DNA from: CAZSHX01 sp964606895
GTDB taxonomy: Bacteria > Bacteroidota > Ignavibacteria > Kapaibacteriales > UBA2268
Length of the DNA stretch: 64,000 bases
Assembly (NCBI GenBank): GCA_964606895.1
Contig: CAZSHX010000005.1
Span: 1-64,000 of the forward strand
Direction of reading: 5' to 3'
Shown: positions 27,357 to 35,565 of the stretch, one piece after another
Layout: each line of letters starts with the position of its first letter
Position numbering within the stretch: position 1 is the first letter of the stretch
Program-made: the position numbers and the translations under genes
Notes under the pieces: model-generated
Databases searched by the model: none
What the model saw: only the letters and a program-made list of their open reading frames with translations
Told to the model about the DNA's origin: nothing

Positions 27357-28352
27357 GTGGACTACAAACAATTAAAATATTCAAATTTTATGAATGTCAT
27401 TGACCTGAATTCTCCGGTCTTTGCCTCCAAACTTTCTGTTGTTGTATGCTTCGTTTTGTCCGCTATTGGTATCACATTGGGTTTGATGGAAGAATCTCTT
27501 GCAGTTTTAACCAATGGATTGATAGCCGCAATAGATATTATCAACTCTTTCTTCTTTTTCTCAGCCGTCAAGCACAGCATCAAAATGCCGGACGTATTTC
27601 ATAGTTACGGATATGGGAAATATGAAAGTCTTGCAATATTATCCTCTGCTCTGCTCCTAATTTTGATTTCTTCTTTTACAATTTATCAGTCAATCTCTGA
27701 GTTTTCGGCAATCAGTCATGATATTAATTTTTCAATATTATTAATTTTTTCTACCTTTTCTTTCTTTGCAATGCAGGGAATGTACCGGATACAAAAAAGA
27801 GCCGTAACCAAAAATAAAATGCCCGTTCTTGAATACGATTCAGATATTTGGCGTTTTGACAGCTACATCGAACTTGGCGTTATAGCAAATCTTATTATTG
27901 GTCTTGTTCTGCACAGATACAATCTGCATACTTATGCAAGTATTCTCGACTCTGTTACTGCCGTTGTTTTGATTGGCATGGCAACTAAAATACCAATTCA
28001 GCACGGAAAAAATGCTTTAGACCAACTCCTTGACCGGACTTTGCCGGAAACTATTCAATACGATATCCTGTCCGTTATTGTTGAAAATATTGATAAAATG
28101 TGCGAATACAACGGCGTACATACCAGACAGGCAGGCAAAGATATATTTATTGAGATAGATGCCGTTATGCCTTTTGACATTACGCTGAACGAGGCATTCC
28201 AAACTGAGAAAATCATTCTTAATTCACTGAAAGAAAAATATCCAAATGCCATACCACGACTTTATATTACTCCTTGCTCTAAGGACTGTGTCCATTCCGG
28301 CAAAAATCATTGCCCGGTTAAAAAGAGTCTGAATAGTGCCTTAAATCAATAA
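27357..28352 (+). CDS. Cation diffusion facilitator (CDF)-like membrane protein with altered metal site
   Basis: 331 residues from a GTG at 27357; an ATG at 27390 is the alternative. It has six membrane helices and a C-terminal cytoplasmic ferredoxin-like domain (from about residue 225), as in YiiP/CzcD transporters. The family motif HSYGYGKYES after TM2 is kept. In TM2 the usual D-A-x-H-S-x-x-D is N53-G-L-I-A-A-I-D60, and in TM5 the usual H-x-x-x-D is I164-W-R-F-D168. By eye, the first Asp and both His ligands are therefore lost. It ends in a Cys/His-rich tail (PCSKDCVHSGKNHCP). It may carry another cation or be non-transporting. It probably forms an operon with ruvB, 41 bp downstream. Confidence 0.8.
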   Translation: MDYKQLKYSNFMNVIDLNSPVFASKLSVVVCFVLSAIGITLGLMEESLAVLTNGLIAAIDIINSFFFFSAVKHSIKMPDVFHSYGYGKYESLAILSSALLLILISSFTIYQSISEFSAISHDINFSILLIFSTFSFFAMQGMYRIQKRAVTKNKMPVLEYDSDIWRFDSYIELGVIANLIIGLVLHRYNLHTYASILDSVTAVVLIGMATKIPIQHGKNALDQLLDRTLPETIQYDILSVIVENIDKMCEYNGVHTRQAGKDIFIEIDAVMPFDITLNEAFQTEKIILNSLKEKYPNAIPRLYITPCSKDCVHSGKNHCPVKKSLNSALNQ

Positions 28353-28393
28353 TTTATGAAAATCAAATTGAAAAGTATAATATAAATAAGAAT

Positions 28394-29428
28394 ATGAACA
28401 AAAGAACATCTCCAGCATCTCCCGACAAACTAAAAGAAGACGAATTCGATTCGGCTTTGAGACCAGTATCTTTTTCCGAATTTACCGGTCAAAGAAAATT
28501 GGTTGAAAACCTTAAGATTTTCATCGCCGCCGCAAAGAAGCGTGGGGAATCTTTAGACCATGTACTTCTAACCGGACCTCCGGGGCTTGGCAAAACTACC
28601 TTGAGTTATATCATTGCCAATGAGATGGGTAGCAGTATCAAAATCACTTCCGGTCCGGTTCTTGAAAAACCCGGGGATTTGGCAGGTATGCTAACAAATC
28701 TTGAAGAAGGCGATGTGCTTTTCATTGACGAAATACACAGACTTTCTACCGTTGTCGAAGAGTATCTATATTCTGCAATGGAGGAATTTCGTCTTGATAT
28801 CATGATTGATTCCGGTCCATCAGCAAGAACAATTCAGCTTACTCTGCCAAAGTTTACTTTGATTGGTGCAACAACCCGTGCCGGTTTGCTTTCAGCACCC
28901 CTCCGCTCCAGATTCGGCGTTTTCAATCGTCTCGACTATTACCCGACTGAAGATTTGGTTCATGTAGTTATACGTTCCGCTGGATTGCTTGAAGTTCCGA
29001 TTAACCGCGACGGTGCTTACGAAATTGCATCCCGCTCAAGAGGAACCCCAAGGATTTCAAACAGACTACTTAGAAGAACCCGCGATTTCGCTGAAATCAA
29101 AGGCAATGGCGAAGTTACCAAAGAAATTGCCGAAATAGCACTTGCGGCTCTCGAAGTTGACGTTCTCGGCTTGGACGAAATGGACAAACGCATTATGCTG
29201 ACAATCATCGAGAAATTCAAGGGCGGACCAGTCGGACTTGGCACGATCGCTGTTGCCGTCGGTGAAGAACCCGGTACAATCGAGGAAGTTTACGAGCCTT
29301 TTCTGATTCTTCAGGGATTTCTGAACCGAACACCACGAGGAAGAACGGCAACCCTTGCGGCTTACAAACATTTTGGTTACGACATGAAATCTTATTCCGA
29401 CAACTCACTTTTTGAAGAAAATGCCTGA
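28394..29428 (+). CDS. ruvB: Holliday junction branch migration helicase RuvB
   Basis: 344 residues, standard length. This AAA+ motor forms hexamers that drive RuvA-bound Holliday junction migration. It has N-terminal LRPVSFSEFTGQ, Walker A GPPGLGKTT, Walker B DVLFIDEIHRL, sensor 1 TLIGATTRAG and arginine finger APLRSRFG. The C-terminal winged helix contains GGPVGLGTIAVAVGEE and QGFLNRTPRGR. The cupin gene overlaps its last codons. ruvA and ruvC are not in the window. Confidence 0.97.
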   Translation: MNKRTSPASPDKLKEDEFDSALRPVSFSEFTGQRKLVENLKIFIAAAKKRGESLDHVLLTGPPGLGKTTLSYIIANEMGSSIKITSGPVLEKPGDLAGMLTNLEEGDVLFIDEIHRLSTVVEEYLYSAMEEFRLDIMIDSGPSARTIQLTLPKFTLIGATTRAGLLSAPLRSRFGVFNRLDYYPTEDLVHVVIRSAGLLEVPINRDGAYEIASRSRGTPRISNRLLRRTRDFAEIKGNGEVTKEIAEIALAALEVDVLGLDEMDKRIMLTIIEKFKGGPVGLGTIAVAVGEEPGTIEEVYEPFLILQGFLNRTPRGRTATLAAYKHFGYDMKSYSDNSLFEENA

Positions 29429-29747
29429 CCTAAAAAATATATTCGAAAATCTTCCCGAAAACAATCAAGATGAAATTTTCGAGATTCTTGAAAGCGGTAA
29501 GAATTTCAAGATTGAAAGAATCATTTCTAACGGTCAGTCATCTCCCGCCGGCTTTTGGTACGACCAACCCCAAAATGAATGGGTGATTCTGCTCAAAGGT
29601 ACAGCTTCGATACTTTTTGAAGGCGAAATTCTCGAAAAGGAATTGACACCAGGTGACTATTTATTAATCCCTGCCCGGAAAAAACACAGAGTCGAACGAA
29701 CTTCGAACGAAGAAACCACAATTTGGCTTGCTGTTCATTTTGAATAA
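29421..29747 (+). CDS. Single-domain cupin protein
   Basis: 108 residues from the ATG at 29421, which overlaps the ruvB stop by 8 bp; a TTG at 29412 would extend it by three codons. It has one small beta-barrel cupin domain: motif 1 is weak (WYDQPQNEWVILLKGTASI) and motif 2 is clear (LTPGDYLLIPARKKHRVE). Small cupins bind a metal or small ligand and serve as regulators or isomerase-like enzymes. Metal ligands are incomplete: motif 1 shows a Gln/Glu pattern without two His. It is co-transcribed with ruvB, with no obvious functional tie. Confidence 0.8.
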   Translation: MPDLKNIFENLPENNQDEIFEILESGKNFKIERIISNGQSSPAGFWYDQPQNEWVILLKGTASILFEGEILEKELTPGDYLLIPARKKHRVERTSNEETTIWLAVHFE

Positions 29748-29765
29748 TTTTTTTCTTCTACTGCA

Positions 29766-29886
29766 TTGCATCTTTTATTTTTCATAAAATATTCAATGTC
29801 TTTATCGCTTAAACTATTGATATTATTTCAAATAACGATTTTTAAGCCATTGCATCTTTGAATGCAAAAAGATGCAATTGATGCAA
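29766..29886. repeat. Interspersed TTGCATC repeat, copy D
   Basis: TTGCATCTTTTATT, a core with ACTATTGATATTATTTC and AATAACGA, then TTGCATCTTTG with two GATGCAA copies. Same orientation as copies A, B and E. It lies between the cupin gene and hicA; the rest of this 200-bp gap holds nothing else recognisable. Confidence 0.7.
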
Positions 29887-29948
29887 TTTTTGATGTATAT
29901 AATGCTATTCCAACTCCCTCTACCTTTGATGGAGATTCATATTGATTT

Positions 29949-30170
29949 TTAAATCAACTCTTTAAATTCATTTACATTCAGATCGGTACTCCTGATAATA
30001 TTAAAAAGAGTTCCCCTGTCTAAAGTTTTATGATTAGGAATTGTTATCTGAGAAAAGGGTTCTTCCCTCCTCATAATAATATGACTTCCGCTTTGTCTTT
30101 TTACGTGAAATCCTAATCTCTCCAAAGCGGCGACACATTCCTTTCCTGATACCACAGGCAGGTAACTCAT
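29949..30170 (-). CDS. hicA: HicA-type mRNA interferase toxin
   Basis: 73 residues, the HicA/YcfA length, with the double-stranded RNA-binding-like fold. It has SGKECVAALERLGFHVKRQ, the catalytic His30 in GSHIIM, and the conserved TIPNHKTLDRGTLFNIIR. HicA cleaves mRNA independently of ribosomes and is neutralised by HicB. It overlaps the upstream hicB by 4 bp, so translation is coupled. The order is hicB then hicA. Confidence 0.92.
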   Translation of the reverse strand: MSYLPVVSGKECVAALERLGFHVKRQSGSHIIMRREEPFSQITIPNHKTLDRGTLFNIIRSTDLNVNEFKELI

Positions 30171-30373
30171 ACAACCAATGACATTAATTCATATTTTTCT
30201 TCAGGCACATCTAAGCCATCTTCTTCTAAACATTCTATGTAAAGTTCAATAGCTTCTTTAATATTCGAAATGGCCTCGGATTTTGTCTGTCCCTGAGATA
30301 TACAGCCCGGTAAAGAAGGACATTCAACCACCCAATAACCGTCTTCCCCGGGATATAAAACTATCTGCCGCAT
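30167..30373 (-). CDS. hicB: HicB-type antitoxin (short form)
   Basis: 68 residues: a partial RNase H-like HicB fold with DGYWVVECPSLPGCISQGQT and KEAIELYIECLEEDG. This short type lacks a separate C-terminal helix-turn-helix or ribbon-helix-helix DNA-binding domain, so autoregulation may be absent or use another part. It precedes hicA with a 4-bp overlap. A possible -7 element (TAATTTTG on the minus strand, 30389-30382) sits only about 9 nt before the ATG and has no -33 partner, so I do not list it as a promoter. Confidence 0.9.
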   Translation of the reverse strand: MRQIVLYPGEDGYWVVECPSLPGCISQGQTKSEAISNIKEAIELYIECLEEDGLDVPEEKYELMSLVV

Positions 30374-30505
30374 TTTGACCTCAAAATTAAATTTGTTTAC
30401 AGTGTAATTTGTTTATCGGGATGAAGATTCCCGTTAAACAAAAAATATGACGAATACTTAAATCAAATATGATAAAAACTAATGAAACTACCTTTCTTTC
30501 CAAAA

Positions 30506-30765
30506 TTGCATCTTTTTATTTTTTTTAAGTAAAGATACAATTAATTATCATCTAACCTATTGATATTATTTCAAATAACAGTTTTTGAGCCATTGCATCA
30601 TTGGATGCAAAAAGATGCAAAGATGCAATTCTTATCGCCCACTCCAAGAATGGAGAGGGTTGGTGTGAGGTTGACTAACTTTCAATGAACGAGTTCAAAA
30701 ATAATAAACGAAAAGAATGATTATTTATTGCCGCAATATAAGAGTAAATATATTATATTTTTATA
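30506..30765. repeat. Interspersed TTGCATC repeat, copy E with extension
   Basis: The core runs 30506-30628: TTGCATCTTT, an imperfect AGATACAA, the ATTGATATTATTTC core, TTGCATC, then three GATGCAA motifs. Downstream, TTATCGCCC, TTTCAATGAACGAGTT and TTATTTATTGC match the extension of copy B. It runs up to the stop codon of the minus-strand T9SS gene at 30753. With copy D it brackets hicBA in direct orientation. 30374-30505 holds no gene that I can support. Confidence 0.7.
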
Positions 30766-32426
30766 AATTTCCCAACTTTATCCCCTACTCTCACAAAATA
30801 AACGCCTGACGGCAAACCCGATACGTCAATCTTCTGTCCTCCGCCGGGGGAGGTGTCTGCGGAGCAGACGGAGGTGGAAACTGCTTCACCAAAGACATTG
30901 AAGATGCGGATTTTATTTGAAGAACCTTCCGAAGGTTCCAAACCTTCGGAAGGTTTAGTTATTTCTATGAAATCTGTGGCGGGGTTGGGTTGAATGAAAG
31001 AACTATGTAATTGATTTTCTTTCTCAAAATTAATCGAATTCGGTACTTCAACAACGATAATATTATTTTTAATTAATGTATCCGATCTTTGACCATCCGA
31101 AACAATAAGTTCAACAGTATAATTACCTTTTTGTTTGTACTGATGAACAGGATTCTTCAGAGTTGAGGTATTTCCATCTCCGAAATTCCAGCGATATGAT
31201 GTTGGTTCACCCGGGGATAAATTAAAAAAAGAAACTGAGTCCATTAGTTTAATATTATAGCTGTCGGCTGTGAATCTGGCTTCGAATTTACTCAATATAC
31301 TATCAATATAGAATTTTCTTAAAATGCCGGTAGTTGAATTCACATAGAACCATAAACTATCACGGACTAAATTAATCTTCAAAAGCTTCTCGTCTCCATA
31401 AGTTTGAACATTAATTGTGTCAAAAACATCAAAATTTTCGGACAAATGAAGTCTGACTACGGAACTATCAATTGAAATCAAATATTTATCATTATTTGAG
31501 TAAGAAAAGTCTATTAAAGGAACACTCATTATTGCATACTTGCCATAAGTTTTTGTTTGAAGGTCAAGTCGGTATGTTCCTTTATTATAAATAACTTCAT
31601 CCTTATACGGATGAGCCTTAAAATCCGATAAGTTTTCAGGACCATATTGGCTCTCACTTCCTCCATTTTGAATATCCCAATAGGAACTTGAACCACTTTC
31701 AATAATTTTTTTATAAGTTGAATCATAAATATAAAAATTTGAATGCGTATTAAATGATATCAGCCCGTTATTAAAAAACTTATAATCATAATCTCCACCA
31801 AAACCAAAAAACTTTGGATTATCTGATATAATAAAGTCATCACCTGCCGAGCCATATGATACTATTGATTTATCAATTAAATCGGTTTCTGTTCTATAAA
31901 TTTCCAATGCACCACCTGTAACAGAAGGATTTCCATCCCATGACCCTTTGCGGGATAATGCATATACAGTGTCATCCTTTAATAATTTCACATTGCAGTC
32001 TAATAATAGAAGCCAGCGATTACCATCCCAAAGATCACCTAAATTATTTATTCTAATATTAGTATCTTTATCAAATAAATATTTTCGCAAGGTAGTAGGA
32101 TGAGCAGGATAAGTGTACCAATCAGATGGAAAAATAAGTAGATCACCGGAGTCTGTAATATCACCGTCAAGTGTAAAATAGAATTTTAATTTGACGGATT
32201 TATTTAAATTTCCGATTTTTAAATCATAAAAGAAAATTGTAGAATCTTTTGTAGTATAAGCTTTATCGCCATTTTTTGAAATCTTTATTAAGTAACCAAC
32301 AAAATTTGTATCTAACTCCTGATACTTTCCTTTATTCAGCCATTTGCCGTTCAGATTTTGGCAGGTAAAAGAAATTACCAGCATAATAATGATGGCTTTG
32401 CAGGTCAGAGATAATAGCTTAATCAT
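30753..32426 (-). CDS. PKD-domain protein with T9SS sorting domain and palindrome-derived inserts
   Basis: 557 residues. A signal peptide (to about residue 26) precedes a region that looks like a beta-propeller of WD/YVTN type (about 40-390). A PKD domain follows at about 395-460 (SYRWNFGDGNTSTLKNPVHQY), then a T9SS type A domain (from about 478: IQPNPATDFIEI, IRIFNVFGEAV, LPSGVYFVRVG). The sorting domain is interrupted by Ser/Glu/Pro and Gly-rich segments (KPSEGLEPSEGSS and SADTSPGGGQK). Both are encoded by DNA palindromes (30923-30955 and 30838-30874) that keep the frame. The likely location is the cell surface. Confidence 0.85.
   Translation of the reverse strand: MIKLLSLTCKAIIIMLVISFTCQNLNGKWLNKGKYQELDTNFVGYLIKISKNGDKAYTTKDSTIFFYDLKIGNLNKSVKLKFYFTLDGDITDSGDLLIFPSDWYTYPAHPTTLRKYLFDKDTNIRINNLGDLWDGNRWLLLLDCNVKLLKDDTVYALSRKGSWDGNPSVTGGALEIYRTETDLIDKSIVSYGSAGDDFIISDNPKFFGFGGDYDYKFFNNGLISFNTHSNFYIYDSTYKKIIESGSSSYWDIQNGGSESQYGPENLSDFKAHPYKDEVIYNKGTYRLDLQTKTYGKYAIMSVPLIDFSYSNNDKYLISIDSSVVRLHLSENFDVFDTINVQTYGDEKLLKINLVRDSLWFYVNSTTGILRKFYIDSILSKFEARFTADSYNIKLMDSVSFFNLSPGEPTSYRWNFGDGNTSTLKNPVHQYKQKGNYTVELIVSDGQRSDTLIKNNIIVVEVPNSINFEKENQLHSSFIQPNPATDFIEITKPSEGLEPSEGSSNKIRIFNVFGEAVSTSVCSADTSPGGGQKIDVSGLPSGVYFVRVGDKVGKFIKI
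30838..30874. repeat. Cruciform palindrome inserted in coding sequence
   Basis: CCTCCG (30838-30843) pairs with CGGAGG (30869-30874), and an inner hairpin GTCTGC-GGA-GCAGAC lies at 30855-30869. The element falls in frame within the T9SS domain of the 30753-32426 gene and adds residues CSADTSPGGG. Confidence 0.65.
30923..30955. repeat. Inverted AACCTTC palindrome pair inserted in coding sequence
   Basis: AACCTTCCGAAGGTT (30923-30937) and AACCTTCGGAAGGTT (30941-30955) are exact reverse complements of each other and each is nearly self-complementary. They lie in frame in the T9SS domain and encode the KPSEGLEPSEG segment. Confidence 0.7.
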
Positions 32427-32850
32427 ATTTAAAATCCCAAAATAAAAATAAGTTTTTTAAAATTTGTCACTCTCCAATATACTAAGACACATGAAACGCA
32501 AAAACGTCTCACACTTTTTTCAAAATAATTGAAAAAAGTGAAAATAATTTTTTTTATAAAGATTTGGCTAAAGCCTAAAGAGTATTATTTACATTGAACC
32601 ACTAGCTAAAGCTTGTGGTAATTCAAAAAATAGATATGAGCTATCTTGTTGAATTACCGATGTATTATAGTTGCGATAGATGTCCTAATTCTGTCAGATG
32701 TAGGACATCTAAGAATAAATTTTCCAAAAATCCTCTTAATCCACAAATCCGTTAAATCCGTGATTCAGATATTCGAATTGTCACGACTTTTATGTAGAGG
32801 GAAGATTGCCTGCATCTGACAGAATTTAATCGCATTAATCCGCAATTCAA
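32427..32850. other. Non-coding stretch with two inverted repeats
   Basis: No gene is supported here. ACCACTAGC and GCTTGTGGT form a hairpin at 32598-32619. AGATGTCCTA (32678-32687) and TAGGACATCT (32701-32710) are a perfect 10-bp inverted repeat enclosing a CTGTCAGATG motif, which recurs inverted near 32810. These look like small dispersed palindromes, not gene parts. The upstream region of the minus-strand T9SS gene (32427-32500) shows no consensus promoter. Confidence 0.5.
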
Positions 32851-32884
32851 AAAAAAGGGACACAGTAATCTGAGTCCCTTTTTT
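32851..32884 (-). terminator. Terminator of the nusA-pnp operon
   Basis: AAAAAAGGGAC (32851-32861) pairs with GTCCCTTTTTT (32874-32884). On the minus strand this is a GC-containing stem followed by a run of at least seven T, 22 bp after the pnp stop. Confidence 0.85.
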
Positions 32885-32905
32885 AAAAAAATCCAATAAA
32901 GAAGT

Positions 32906-35143
32906 TTATCTTCTGCCGCCGCGATCGCCGCCACGGTCTCTGTTGTAACCGCCACCACGTGAATCACGTCTGTCGCCGCCACTGCGTTGTTCGCGCTGTG
33001 CATTTCTTTCGCGGGCTTCTTCAAGTTCTTCGGGAGTCATTGTCAAAGCTTTGATGCTGAGTCTGTATTTCCCGTCGTAAGTCATATCAACAAGCATAAC
33101 TTCAACTTTATCGCCAACTCTAAGTACATCGGAAACGTTTTCAACTCTGTCTCTGGAGATTTCAGAAATATGAAGGAGACCTTTGGTTTTAGGAAGGAAT
33201 TCGACAATTGCACCCAAACCTTCTTTGATTTCCTTAATCTCACCTTTATATATTTCGCCTCTTTCAGGAGACCTGAAACTGGCTTCAATTCTCTTTTGAG
33301 CTTCTGCCGCGGCTTCTGCCGAAGTAGCAGAAATTGTAACTGTTCCGTTGTCTTCAATATTTATTTCTGTACCTGTTTCGCGAGTGATAGCACGAATATT
33401 TTCTCCACCCGAACCGATAACGGCACCGATTTTATCCTGAGGAATCTGAATGATTGTGAACCGTGGAGCATAAGGCGAAAGCTCTTCGCTTACGCTTGGT
33501 AATGTTTCATTCATAATTGAAAGAATATGCAATCTTCCTTCTTTTGCCTGATTCAAAGCTGTTTTCATGATTTCAAGGCTTAAGCCTTCAATTTTAATAT
33601 CCATTTGGCAGGCTGTGATTCCTTCGCCGGTACCTGTAACCTTAAAGTCCATGTCGCCTAAAAAGTCTTCGTCGCCTAAAATATCACTCAAAACTGCGAA
33701 TTTATCACCTTCGAGAATCAATCCCATTGCAATTCCTGCAACAGCTTTTTTCATAGGAACACCGGCATTGAAAAGTGCAAGACTTCCTGCACAAACCGTT
33801 GCCATCGAAGAAGAGCCGTTAGATTCCAGGATGTCAGAAACGATTCTGATAGTATAAGGGAAATCTGCCTGTTCGGGAGTAACGATTTTCAAAGCTCTTT
33901 CGGCAAGGTTACCGTGACCGATTTCTCTTCTGCTTGTTCCTGTCATTCTTCCGGTTTCGCCGGTGCTGAATGGTGGGAAGTTATAATGCAGAAGGAATCT
34001 GTTGGTATAAAGCGGCATTAAGCCGTCAACCATTTGCTCGTCGCTTTTGGTTCCTAAAGTTACCGTGGTTAAACTCTGAGTTTCCCCACGTGTAAAGAGT
34101 GCCGAGCCGTGAGTTCTTGGAAGCAGACCAACTTCGCAGTTGATTGGGCGGATTTGGATTAAACCTCTGCCGTCGAGTCTGATGTTGTCATCAAGAATCA
34201 TCTGTCTCATCGAAGCTTTTTCAAGTTTGCTAATAATTGCGTCAGTTATTTTCAATAATTTTTTAAGTTCATCTTCAGTTGCATCAGCATGTGCTTCTTT
34301 AACCTTTTCAGCCGCCATTTCGCCAAGTTTGATTCTCTTGTCGGTACGTTCTGATTTTGTAGTAACTGTATGAACATAACTATGAAGTTCTTCACTAATT
34401 GTTGCTTTGATTAATGCAACTAATTCTTCGGGAGGAGTATCGTCGTTAACTTCTCTTTTAGGTTTGGCAGCAAGTTCAAAAAGTTGTTTCTGAAGGTTGT
34501 TGAGCTCTTTAATTTTTGTATGAGCAAATTCAAGAGCAAGAACGAAAACGTCTTCAGTGATTTCCTTGCTTTCGCCTTCAACCATAACTATGGAAGTGTC
34601 AGTTCCTGCAACTGTCATATCAATTTCTGATAATTCAAGTTGTTCAACCGAAGGATTCACAACAAATTCGCCGTCAATTCTTCCAACTCTGACTTCAGAA
34701 ATCGGACCGTGAAAAGGAATGTCAGAAAGCATAAGTGCGGCTGAAGCACCAACAGCGGCTAAAGTATCGGGGTTAACAGCAGGTTCGGCAGAGAAAACTG
34801 TTGCTACGACCTGAGTGTCATATTTCCATGCTTTTGTAATCATGGGACGAATAGGGCGGTCAATAAGCCTTGCAGAAAGGATTTCCTTTTCGCTTGGTCT
34901 GCCTTCTCTTTTCAGAAAGCCACCCGGGATTTTGCCTGCTGAGGCGATTTTTTCACGATATTCCACCTGAAGCGGAAGATAATCTATTTCCGGTAGTTCT
35001 TTTGTAGATGCAACCGCAGTGACCAACACCATAGTGTCGCCACATCTTACCATCACTGCGCCGCTTGCAAATTTTGCAAACCTGCCTGTTTCGAGGGAGT
35101 ATTCTTTTCCGTCGAAATCAATTGAAACTAAATGTTTTGCCAT
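32906..35143 (-). CDS. pnp: Polyribonucleotide nucleotidyltransferase (PNPase)
   Basis: 745 residues. A 3'-5' phosphorolytic exoribonuclease of the mRNA decay machinery. It has two RNase PH domains: the first from MAKHLVSIDFDGKEYSLETG with FLKREGRPSEKEIL, the second from DGRGLIQIRPINCEVGLLPR with GETGRMTGTSRREIGHGNLAERAL. An all-alpha linker lies between them. A KH domain (IGAVIGSGGENIRAITRETG), an S1 domain (GEIYKGEIKEIKEGLGAIVEF) and an Arg/Gly/Asp-rich tail (after about residue 715, RGGD repeats) follow. The RG-rich tail is an extra RNA-binding or phase-separation-type segment. It follows rpsO across a 95-bp gap with a hairpin, as in many bacteria. Confidence 0.97.
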   Translation of the reverse strand: MAKHLVSIDFDGKEYSLETGRFAKFASGAVMVRCGDTMVLVTAVASTKELPEIDYLPLQVEYREKIASAGKIPGGFLKREGRPSEKEILSARLIDRPIRPMITKAWKYDTQVVATVFSAEPAVNPDTLAAVGASAALMLSDIPFHGPISEVRVGRIDGEFVVNPSVEQLELSEIDMTVAGTDTSIVMVEGESKEITEDVFVLALEFAHTKIKELNNLQKQLFELAAKPKREVNDDTPPEELVALIKATISEELHSYVHTVTTKSERTDKRIKLGEMAAEKVKEAHADATEDELKKLLKITDAIISKLEKASMRQMILDDNIRLDGRGLIQIRPINCEVGLLPRTHGSALFTRGETQSLTTVTLGTKSDEQMVDGLMPLYTNRFLLHYNFPPFSTGETGRMTGTSRREIGHGNLAERALKIVTPEQADFPYTIRIVSDILESNGSSSMATVCAGSLALFNAGVPMKKAVAGIAMGLILEGDKFAVLSDILGDEDFLGDMDFKVTGTGEGITACQMDIKIEGLSLEIMKTALNQAKEGRLHILSIMNETLPSVSEELSPYAPRFTIIQIPQDKIGAVIGSGGENIRAITRETGTEINIEDNGTVTISATSAEAAAEAQKRIEASFRSPERGEIYKGEIKEIKEGLGAIVEFLPKTKGLLHISEISRDRVENVSDVLRVGDKVEVMLVDMTYDGKYRLSIKALTMTPEELEEARERNAQREQRSGGDRRDSRGGGYNRDRGGDRGGRR

Positions 35144-35177
35144 TTTAAATCTCTTTAAATAAATGTATATAGAAACG

Positions 35178-35214
35178 AAAAAAGCGGTAATCTGTTTGAA
35201 ATTAATACCGCTTA
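35178..35214 (-). terminator. Hairpin between rpsO and pnp
   Basis: AAGCGGTAAT (35182-35191) pairs with ATTAATACCGCTT (about 35201-35213). On the minus strand the stem is followed by TTTTTTC. It sits about 25 bp after the rpsO stop and about 35 bp before the pnp start. It is probably a partial terminator or processing site that sets the rpsO:pnp ratio; the role is by analogy with the rpsO-pnp spacer of E. coli. Confidence 0.65.
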
Positions 35215-35238
35215 ATTTTTTACTGATATTTTAATGCG

Positions 35239-35505
35239 TCATTTTCTTAGTGATAAAGCCGCAATAATCTGACGATAACGAGTAATGTCAGTTCTTGAAA
35301 GATAGCTGAGAAGCTTTCTTCTTTTGCTTACGAGCTGAATAAGACCGCGACGGCTGTGATGATCCTTCTTGTGCGATTCAAGATGGTGTGTCAGGTCGTT
35401 GATTCTGGCTGTAAAAATTGCAACCTGAACCTCTGAAACACCGGTATTTGCAGGACTCCCACCGTGTTTTTGTATTATTTCAGCTTTTTGTTCTTGATAA
35501 ATCAT
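35239..35505 (-). CDS. rpsO: 30S ribosomal protein S15
   Basis: 88 residues, exactly the S15 size. It binds 16S rRNA helices 20-22 and is a primary binder in 30S platform assembly. The conserved motifs TGVSEVQVAIFTARINDLT, HLESHKKDHHSRRGL and VSKRRKLLSYL are all present. A promoter (35535-35565) overlaps the end of ribF, so rpsO can also be transcribed on its own. A hairpin follows before pnp. Confidence 0.98.
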   Translation of the reverse strand: MIYQEQKAEIIQKHGGSPANTGVSEVQVAIFTARINDLTHHLESHKKDHHSRRGLIQLVSKRRKLLSYLSRTDITRYRQIIAALSLRK

Positions 35506-35534
35506 TATTCCAATCTCCGAAAATATATGAATTA

Positions 35535-35565
35535 CAAATATAAGGAATTATTTTCTAATAATAAA
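35535..35565 (-). promoter_or_regulatory. Internal promoter for rpsO-pnp
   Basis: On the minus strand, TTTA (35565-35562), a 19-nt spacer and TATATTTG (35542-35535). The -7 element is a full match and the -33 element is one base off. The predicted start is near 35528, giving a leader of about 23 nt. The -33 part overlaps the 3' end of ribF. Confidence 0.6.

Noticed and set aside
29421..30373. One operon of ruvB-cupin-hicBA
   Set aside because: hicBA is on the opposite strand and separated by repeat copy D.
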